64,000 nucleotides of DNA from JACVRW01 sp963837445. Its GTDB lineage: Bacteria; Actinomycetota; Thermoleophilia; Solirubrobacterales; Thermoleophilaceae. Below, in pieces: positions 60,438 to 64,000 of this stretch. Position 1 is the first letter of the stretch. Every line of letters begins with the position of its first letter. The notes under the pieces were generated by a model, which worked only from the letters and a program-made list of their open reading frames with translations, ran no database searches and was not told the DNA's origin. The translations under genes and the position numbers were made by a program. Location: positions 434,001-498,000 of the forward strand of contig CAWINK010000002.1 in NCBI GenBank assembly GCA_963837445.1, given 5' to 3'.

Positions 60438-61804
60438 GCGCGGATCACGCCGAGCACCTCGTCGCGCTTCTCCTCCATGTGCTCCGCGGAGACGAGCGAT
60501 TCGAGGTTCAGGCGCAGAAGCGGCTCGGTGTTCGAGGGCCGGACGTTGAAGTGCCAGTCGTCGTAGTCGACCGAGATGCCGTCGAGGTGGCTCACGTGGC
60601 CGTCCCAGTAGCGCTCCTCGAGCTCCTTCATCTTCCCGGCCTGGTCCTCAACCTCGGAGTTGATCTCGCCCGAGATGAAGTAGCGCGAGCGCAGCGGCTC
60701 GAGCAGCTCGCTGAGGCGCTTGCCCTCGACCGACAGCAGCTCCAGGATCAGGAGCGCCGGGATGGTCCCGGAATCGGCGCAGTAGAAGTCGTGGAAGTAG
60801 TAGTGGCCGGAGACCTCGCCGCCGAAGGCCGCGCCCAGCTCGCGCATGCGCGTCTTGAAGAACGCGTGCCCCACACGGTTGATGGAGGCCGTACCGCCGG
60901 CCGCCGCGACCGTGTCGGGCACGGCGCGCGAGGCGCGCACGTCATACAGGATCGCCGCGCCCGGCTCCTTTCGCAGGATCGACTCGGCGAGCAGCGCCGT
61001 GAGGAAGTCGCCGTCCACGAAGCGGCCGGTGTCGTCGATGAAGAAGCAGCGGTCGGCGTCCCCGTCCCAGGCGATGCCGAGCTCGGCGCCGGTCTCGCGC
61101 AGCTTGTCGATGATGAAGCGGCGGTTCTCCTCGAGCAGCGGGTTGGGCTCGTGGTCGGGGAAATGGCCGTCCGGCTCCCAATAGGTGCGCACCTGCTCGA
61201 TCGGGAAGCCGTCGAGCAGCGGCCCCACCATCGGACCGGCCATGCCATTGCCGCCGTCCAGCACCACCTTCAGGGGCGCGATCTTGCTCGGGTCGATGAA
61301 CGCGAGCGCGTCCTTGCGGAACGGATCGCCCACGTCCAGGGTCGTGATCCGGCCCGGCTCGACTGCGGGCGGTCCGGGCTCGCCCGCGGTCACGATGTCG
61401 CGCAGCTCGCCGATGCCCGAGTCGCCCGATAGCGCGAGCGCGCCGCGCTTCACGAGCTTCGCGCCGGTGTAGGCCGCCGGGTTGTGCGAGGCGGTGCACA
61501 TGAGCCCGCCGTCGAGCTCGCGTGCCCCGACCGTCCAGTAGAGCTGCTCGGTCCCGACCATCCCCACGTCGACCACGTCCGCGCCCTCGTCGGCGATGCC
61601 GCGCGCATACTCGGCCGCCATGGTCGGAGCGGAGAGCCGCATGTCGCGCCCGAGCCCCACGGTGAGCTCCTCGACCGGCGTGTCCTGCAGATCCGAGAGC
61701 ACGCGCGCAAAGCCCCGCCCGATGCGATAGGCGAGCTGCTCGTCCATCTGCTCCGGGTAGGTGCCCCGGACGTCGTAGGCCTTGAAGATCGAGGGGTCCG
61801 TCAC
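60434..61804 (-). CDS. manB: Phosphomannomutase/phosphoglucomutase
   Basis: 456 residues from GTG 61804, chosen by homology (TDPSIFKAYDVRGTYP) and a TAGGGT box 7 bases upstream. Phosphoserine loop GGLMCTASHNPAAYTGAKLV, metal loop IAWDGDADRCFFID, sugar loop FGGEVSGHYYFHDFYCADSG and phosphate site VRPSNTEPLLRL. It interconverts hexose 6- and 1-phosphates, supplying GDP-mannose or UDP-glucose for the EPS locus. The 175 bases before it contain a large inverted repeat. Confidence 0.92.
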   Translation of the reverse strand: MTDPSIFKAYDVRGTYPEQMDEQLAYRIGRGFARVLSDLQDTPVEELTVGLGRDMRLSAPTMAAEYARGIADEGADVVDVGMVGTEQLYWTVGARELDGGLMCTASHNPAAYTGAKLVKRGALALSGDSGIGELRDIVTAGEPGPPAVEPGRITTLDVGDPFRKDALAFIDPSKIAPLKVVLDGGNGMAGPMVGPLLDGFPIEQVRTYWEPDGHFPDHEPNPLLEENRRFIIDKLRETGAELGIAWDGDADRCFFIDDTGRFVDGDFLTALLAESILRKEPGAAILYDVRASRAVPDTVAAAGGTASINRVGHAFFKTRMRELGAAFGGEVSGHYYFHDFYCADSGTIPALLILELLSVEGKRLSELLEPLRSRYFISGEINSEVEDQAGKMKELEERYWDGHVSHLDGISVDYDDWHFNVRPSNTEPLLRLNLESLVSAEHMEEKRDEVLGVIRA

Positions 61805-61811
61805 GATCCGC

Positions 61812-61817
61812 ACCCTA
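61812..61817 (-). promoter_or_regulatory. -10 box for manB
   Basis: TAGGGT on the minus strand, 7 bases before GTG 61804. Confidence 0.45.
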
Positions 61818-61823
61818 ACGGCG

Positions 61824-61940
61824 GGTCGAAAACCTCGATCTCGACGGTCGCGTGGACGGGGTGTGGCGCCTTGTGGGGCGATGCGAGGGGCAAGTGGACT
61901 ACCCCCTCCCCGATGGCGGTCGAGATCGACCTTTTCGACC
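61824..61940. repeat. Inverted repeat between corA and manB
   Basis: 22-base arms (61824-61845 and 61919-61940) match as inverted copies with two mismatches at the centre, and a 73-base spacer lies between them. On the minus strand they follow corA and precede manB, so they may form a hairpin in the leader or terminate corA. Confidence 0.5.
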
Positions 61941-61979
61941 TCCGCCACCGTTGCCGCTGTAGTTCGGGCAAAGCGCGCG

Positions 61980-62972
61980 CTAGAGGAAGCCGCGCCGGCG
62001 GAAGTAGCCGACCATGCCGACCAGCACCGCGAGCATCACGCCCAGGATGATCCAGAAGGCCTCCACGCCGCTCGCGAACGGGAAGTCCACGTTCATCCCG
62101 AAGATGCTCGCCAGCAGGGTGAGCGGGAGGATGATCACGCTGAAGGCGGTGAGCACCCGCAGCACCTCGTTCACGCGGTGGGAGAGCACGGACTCGTTCG
62201 TGTCCTCGAGCGCCTCCACGACCTCCTTGAAGTTCTCGAGCATGTCCCAGATGCGCTCGGACGCGTCGACGATGTCGTCGAAGTAGACCTCCAGGTCCTC
62301 GGCGAGGTAGCGCTGCTTGGTCCGCTCGAGGTCGCGCAGCACGGCGCGCTGCGGCCGGATGATCTTGCGGAAGTTGATGATCTCCTGCTTCGAGTTGGAG
62401 AGGTCGCGCACGACCTCCTCGGCCTTGCCTTCGAAGATCTCCTCCTCCATCCGCTCGAGCTTGTTCCCGATCTTCCGCAGCATCGGGAAGCAGTAGTCGA
62501 AGGAGTCGTCGACGATCTTGTAGAGCAGCGACCCGGAGCCCTTGGAGAGCAGGGCGTCGCGCACGTCCTCCGACGAGCGGCAGCGCTCGAACAGGTATTC
62601 GACCGGCGGGATCGGCGTGTTCGGGATCGTGATCAGGAAGTCCGGCCCGATGAACATGTCGAGCTCGGCGGCGTTCAGCCGGCCGACGGTCTTGTCGAAG
62701 ACCGGGAAGTACAGGACGATGAAGAGGTAGTCGTCGTACTCGTCGATCTTCGGGCGCTGGTTGCGCGAGAGAACGTCCTCGTAGTCGAGCGGGTGGAACT
62801 CGAAGTGCTCCTCCAGCCAGGCGCGCTCGGCCGGCCCAGGACGCTCGATGTTGATCCAGCGAAGGCCACCCCACTGGATGGACTCGACCTGGGGCTCAGC
62901 GCTGGCGAGGCGTGCGGGATCGACCCGTGCGCGGGCGGAGCGCCTGAGACGTGGCTTCGGCAGGCTCGGCAT
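61980..62972 (-). CDS. corA: CorA family magnesium transporter
   Basis: 330 residues. The long cytoplasmic funnel is followed by two C-terminal membrane segments (VLTAFSVIILPLTLLASIFGMNVDF and FWIILGVMLAVLVGMVGYF), with the pore motif GMN between them. The acidic willow helices and basic end (FRRRGFL) are as usual. A homopentameric Mg2+ channel. Divergent from the riboswitch-controlled thrC. Confidence 0.93.
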   Translation of the reverse strand: MPSLPKPRLRRSARARVDPARLASAEPQVESIQWGGLRWINIERPGPAERAWLEEHFEFHPLDYEDVLSRNQRPKIDEYDDYLFIVLYFPVFDKTVGRLNAAELDMFIGPDFLITIPNTPIPPVEYLFERCRSSEDVRDALLSKGSGSLLYKIVDDSFDYCFPMLRKIGNKLERMEEEIFEGKAEEVVRDLSNSKQEIINFRKIIRPQRAVLRDLERTKQRYLAEDLEVYFDDIVDASERIWDMLENFKEVVEALEDTNESVLSHRVNEVLRVLTAFSVIILPLTLLASIFGMNVDFPFASGVEAFWIILGVMLAVLVGMVGYFRRRGFL

Positions 62973-63052
62973 CGGGTCTAAGGGGGTCGTCCAGCACGTT
63001 CACCTGCCTGATTCTACTTCGAGCGGCTGGTATCCTGCGGCGCTACATAGCC

Positions 63053-63155
63053 GTTGCATCGAGAGGGGTGGAGGGACATGGCCCTGTGAAACCCCGGCAA
63101 CCACTCGGCGAACAGCGATTCGCTTGGAAAGGTGCCAATTCCATCGAGATGTGAC
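63053..63155 (+). ncRNA. SAM-I (S-box) riboswitch
   Basis: All core elements are in place: AGAGGGGTGGAGGGA, GGCCCTGTGAAACCCCGGCAACC, then P3/P4 with AAAGGTGCCAATTCC. P1 pairs GTTGCATC (63053-63060) with GATGTGAC (63148-63155) over 8 bp with two wobbles. It binds S-adenosylmethionine. The 3' strand of P1 (TGTGAC) can also pair with GTCACA at 63182-63187, forming an antiterminator. Confidence 0.95.
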
Positions 63156-63173
63156 CGGGCGCCTGATTCGAGG

Positions 63174-63204
63174 CCTCCGTCGTCACACAGCGGCGGAGGT
63201 TTTT
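63174..63204 (+). terminator. Intrinsic terminator of the SAM-I switch
   Basis: CCTCCGTCG (63174-63182) pairs with CGGCGGAGG (63191-63199), followed by TTTTT at 63200-63204. Its left arm is consumed by the antiterminator (GCCT/AGGC and CGG/CCG, closed by TGTGAC with GTCACA), so SAM binding should end transcription before thrC. Confidence 0.92.
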
Positions 63205-63223
63205 CGACATCGAAGGGGCTTTC

Positions 63224-64000
63224 ATGCCAGTTCAGGCGCTTCAGTGCAAGGAATGTGACTCCACCTATCCGCTCGACGCTCGCTACGTGTGCGAGGACTG
63301 CTTCGGGCCGCTCGAGGTGGCGTATGACCACAGCGGGCTCGACGCCGCCGAGGCCAAGCGGAAGATCCAGGCGGGCCCGCAGACGCTCTGGCGCTACGCG
63401 GACTTCCTGCCGTTCTCGGCTCCCCCGCAGCAGGGCCTGCCGGTCGGCCTGACCCCGCTCCAGCGGGCACCGCGGCTCGCGGAGGCGCTCGGCCTGGGGG
63501 AGGTGTTCGTGAAGAACGACACCGCCAACCCCACGCACTCGTTCAAGGACCGCGTGGTGGCCGTGGCGCTGGCGAAGGCGCGCGAGCTCGGCTACGAGGT
63601 GGTGGCCTGCGCCTCCACGGGCAACCTGGCGAACGCGGTGGCGGCTCACTCGGCTGCCGCCGGGCTCGAGTCCTACGTCTTCATCCCGTCCGACCTCGAG
63701 GAGCAGAAGGTGCTCGCCACCGGCGTGTACGGCACGCACCTCGTGGCCGTGCGCGGCACCTACGACGACGTGAACCGGCTCTGCACGGAGATCTCCGGCG
63801 AGCGCGACTGGGCGTTCGTGAACGTGAACGTGCGGCCGTACTACGCGGAGGGGTCGAAGACGATCGCGTTCGAGATCGCCGAGCAGCTCGGCTTCGAGCT
63901 GCCCGACCGCGTGGTGGCGCCGATCGCCTCCGGCTCGCTGTTCACGAAGATCGCGCGCGGGTTCGGTGAGTGGCTCGACGTGGGGCTGCTCGAGGGCTCG
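63224..64000 (+). CDS. thrC: Threonine synthase, N-terminal part (3' end outside window)
   Basis: 259 residues visible. The first ~30 carry a four-Cys zinc-ribbon-like start (Cys8, 11, 23, 26) seen in some ThrC. The PLP lysine is Lys108 in NPTHSFKDRVV; CASTGNLANAVAAHSA is the phosphate-binding loop and YYAEGSKTIAFEIAEQL the later core. It converts O-phosphohomoserine to threonine. ATG 63224 has GAAGGGG 5 bases upstream, one of few clear Shine-Dalgarno sites here. It is controlled by the SAM-I riboswitch just upstream. Confidence 0.95.
   Translation, partial: MPVQALQCKECDSTYPLDARYVCEDCFGPLEVAYDHSGLDAAEAKRKIQAGPQTLWRYADFLPFSAPPQQGLPVGLTPLQRAPRLAEALGLGEVFVKNDTANPTHSFKDRVVAVALAKARELGYEVVACASTGNLANAVAAHSAAAGLESYVFIPSDLEEQKVLATGVYGTHLVAVRGTYDDVNRLCTEISGERDWAFVNVNVRPYYAEGSKTIAFEIAEQLGFELPDRVVAPIASGSLFTKIARGFGEWLDVGLLEGS

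Overview
The window is GC-rich, densely packed bacterial chromosome. I infer an actinobacterium close to the Thermoleophilia/Solirubrobacterales. The clues are very high GC, secreted proteins with RTX-type GGxGNDRL repeats and Lys/Arg-rich C-terminal modules, an F420-type LLM oxidoreductase, and many genes whose start codon lies 6-9 bases after a TAnnnT box (leaderless transcription). No 16S rRNA or other decisive marker is present, so the lineage call is an inference.

Layout. 0-5 kb: end of a secreted beta-helix protein, a small lipoprotein, then a tightly overlapped dgt-dnaG-rpoD unit and tRNA-Asn. 5-11 kb: a frameshifted HNH endonuclease gene, an LLM oxidoreductase/glycosyltransferase pair, an SDR, a thioredoxin-like lipoprotein and a Gly/Lys-rich surface protein. 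11.36-15.25 kb: tRNA-Met (CAT) with a 46-bp perfect repeat of its 3' part 3.8 kb downstream. The repeats bracket a small island holding a GFA-family protein, a LuxR regulator and a methyltransferase, with no integrase. 15-23.6 kb: secreted RTX/TolB-like and CotH-like proteins, a CGNR regulator, a GST, a phosphodiester glycosidase, a phosphoesterase, a sugar nucleotidyltransferase and an RpiR regulator. 23.8-26.4 kb: pdxS-pdxT-aminopeptidase. 26.4-31.5 kb: a large secreted BNR/PKD/LamG protein, a GGDEF cyclase, yebC and a DoxX-like protein. 31.5-37.5 kb: ruvCAB, a zinc-ribbon/PAS protein and a fused secDF. 37.5-45.5 kb: a methyltransferase, recJ (apparent C-terminal frameshift), an HD-GYP phosphodiesterase and rel.

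45.6-58.2 kb is an exopolysaccharide locus. It has a polyprenyl-phosphate sugar transferase, WecG-type and other glycosyltransferases, a Wzz-like protein fused to a degenerate tyrosine-kinase-like domain, a Wzy-like polymerase, a Wzx-like flippase, a pyruvyltransferase and two secreted glycosidases (GH5-like, GH26-like). 58.3-63 kb holds a lipid/diacylglycerol kinase homologue, a zinc ribbon, an MBL hydrolase, a phosphomannomutase (probable sugar precursor supply) and CorA. The window ends in threonine synthase, preceded by a complete SAM-I riboswitch with a visible terminator and antiterminator.

The genes are mostly housekeeping (replication, repair, secretion, stringent response) mixed with envelope and polysaccharide functions and c-di-GMP turnover. 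The most notable points are the tRNA-bounded island, the SAM switch on thrC, the pervasive leaderless start architecture, a CTG start in a CTGA overlap, two apparent frameshifts, and the pseudo-kinase chain-length protein.
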